Shown in pieces: positions 5,301 to 6,088 of a DNA stretch of 6,088 nt. Below the pieces are notes generated by a model. That model did not search any database, was not told the origin of the DNA, and saw nothing but the letters and a program-made list of their open reading frames with translations. Source of the stretch: Clostridia bacterium (GTDB lineage: Bacteria; Bacillota; Clostridia; Oscillospirales; CAG-272); contig JAGBWH010000092.1 of NCBI GenBank assembly GCA_017629925.1, positions 1-6,088 on the forward strand, given 5' to 3'. The first letter of the stretch is position 1. Every line of letters starts with the position of its first letter. A program made the position numbers and the translations under genes.

Positions 5301-6011
5301 ATGGAACATATAGACAAAGTCAAAAGCGTTCAGCAAATGAAAGCCAGCTCCCCCATGCCTACGCGACAGGTGTCTGCGGCGGTCATTCGCCGTTTACCTC
5401 GCTATTACCGCTATTTGGGGCAGTTGCTTCGCGAAGGCGTCCTTCGGATTAGTTCCTCGGAACTCGCCAATATGATGTGCATTACCGCTTCGCAAATTCG
5501 CCAAGATCTCAATTGCTTTGGCGGATTTGGTCAGCAAGGCTATGGCTATCATGTGCAACATCTCTACGACACCATCGGTGAACTACTGGGTGCAAGAGAA
5601 AACTATACTGCCATTTTCGTGGGGCTGGGCAATCTGGGACATTCCCTGGTGGAAGGTGCGATGCTTGAACGCCGTGGTATTCAAAAACTTGCGATTTTTG
5701 AAACCAATCCTGCCCTCATTGGCACTACCGTGGCAGGTCTGCCTGTGCTGGATGCCGCAGATATGGAAGAGTGGTGCACAGCACACGAGGTCACCATTGG
5801 TATTTTAGCGATCCCCTCCGCCGCCACAGAAGAAGTGGCGCAGAAATTAGCGCGTGCCGGTATTAAGGGAATTTGGAACTTTTCCGACACGGAACTTGAT
5901 TTGCATATTGACGGAGTTGAAATCGAAAATATGCACCTTTCCGACGCCCTGCTTCAACTGTGCTACCGTCTCCGCCAAGCCAGCCACAGCGAGGAGGACG
6001 CTCCTAAATGA
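5301..6011 (+). CDS. rex: Redox-sensing transcriptional repressor Rex
   Basis: A homodimeric repressor that releases DNA when NADH binds, tuning fermentation and respiration genes to the NADH/NAD+ ratio. It has 236 residues, slightly above the usual 210-220 because of an N-terminal stretch before SAAVIRRLPRYYRYLGQL (25-42) and a polar tail. The winged-helix domain (about 25-85) has the recognition segment TASQIRQDLNCFGGFGQQG (62-80), of the form found in Clostridia. The Rossmann domain begins at VGLGNLGHSL (107-116), followed by FETNPALIG (133-141), GIKGIWNFS (187-195) and the C-terminal VEIENMHLSDALLQLCYRL (206-224). The residue after Phe133 is Glu, where Rex proteins usually have the Asp that contacts the NADH ribose. 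The gene is separated from tsaD by the candidate DnaA-box region. Its stop overlaps the next ATG (ATGA), and a GAGGAGG ribosome binding site for that gene lies inside the rex 3' end (5991-5997). No Rex operator is visible upstream, so autoregulation is unsupported. Confidence 0.96.
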   Translation: MEHIDKVKSVQQMKASSPMPTRQVSAAVIRRLPRYYRYLGQLLREGVLRISSSELANMMCITASQIRQDLNCFGGFGQQGYGYHVQHLYDTIGELLGARENYTAIFVGLGNLGHSLVEGAMLERRGIQKLAIFETNPALIGTTVAGLPVLDAADMEEWCTAHEVTIGILAIPSAATEEVAQKLARAGIKGIWNFSDTELDLHIDGVEIENMHLSDALLQLCYRLRQASHSEEDAPK

Positions 6012-6088
6012 ATATCTACACACTCAAAAACAACATAAAAGACGCCTTAGGCAACTTACCCAATTCCCCATTTTTGATGGAAGCCTCA
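6008..6088 (+). CDS. 5' end of a downstream gene, possibly prmC (partial)
   Basis: An ATG at 6008 overlaps the rex stop, with AGGAGG at 5992-5997 ten bases upstream, so the start is well supported. Twenty-seven codons are visible before the window ends, beginning MNIYTLKNNIKDALGNL and ending SPFLMEAS. A short helix followed by SP-x-x-x-EA resembles the N-terminal helical domain of PrmC/HemK (release-factor glutamine methyltransferase), whose members typically have SPRLEAELLL at this distance from the start. That resemblance is weak on so few residues, and the product should be treated as unknown. Coupling to rex suggests joint expression. Confidence 0.7.
   Translation, partial: MNIYTLKNNIKDALGNLPNSPFLMEAS

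Overview
This window looks like a piece of a Bacillota (Firmicutes) chromosome, probably from the class Clostridia. The evidence is a redox repressor Rex with the QIRQDLNCFGGFGQQGYGY recognition segment, a rimI-tsaD pair close to rex (in Bacillus subtilis gcp/tsaD also lies close to rex), strong AAAGGAG-type ribosome binding sites, and moderate G+C. The species cannot be named from the sequence alone. I see no phage, plasmid, transposon, CRISPR or tRNA/rRNA signature; this is a compact housekeeping region with all genes on the + strand.

Layout. Positions 1-14 hold the last codons of an upstream gene whose stop overlaps the start of murI (glutamate racemase, 11-775). Then come rbfA (805-1170), aspS (1206-2996), a low-molecular-weight phosphatase of the YwlE type (3021-3482), rimI (3479-3925) and tsaD (3971-5053). 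Gaps are only 24-45 nt, or a 4-nt ATGA overlap, so 1-5053 reads as one transcription unit. A 247-nt gap (5054-5300) follows, then rex (5301-6011), whose stop overlaps the start of a further gene that runs off the window (6008-6088, perhaps prmC).

Functionally the first block combines cell-wall precursor supply (MurI gives D-glutamate) with translation: 30S maturation (RbfA), tRNA-Asp charging (AspRS), N-terminal acetylation (RimI) and t6A modification of ANN-decoding tRNAs (TsaD). The phosphatase has the P-loop threonine that marks protein-arginine phosphatases. Rex would sense NADH/NAD+ and repress fermentation and respiration genes elsewhere.

The one region that the genes do not explain is the tsaD-rex gap. 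It holds five TTTTCCAC(A/T) 9-mers resembling DnaA boxes, a 13-bp perfect inverted repeat built from two of them with a TTGACA hexamer in its loop, and A/T-tracts spaced at roughly helical intervals. I read it as a candidate DnaA-box cluster that may control rex or titrate DnaA. From memory, B. subtilis also has a DnaA-bound cluster just downstream of gcp (tsaD). Otherwise the window is conventional, with a few residue-level oddities in MurI, TsaD and Rex.
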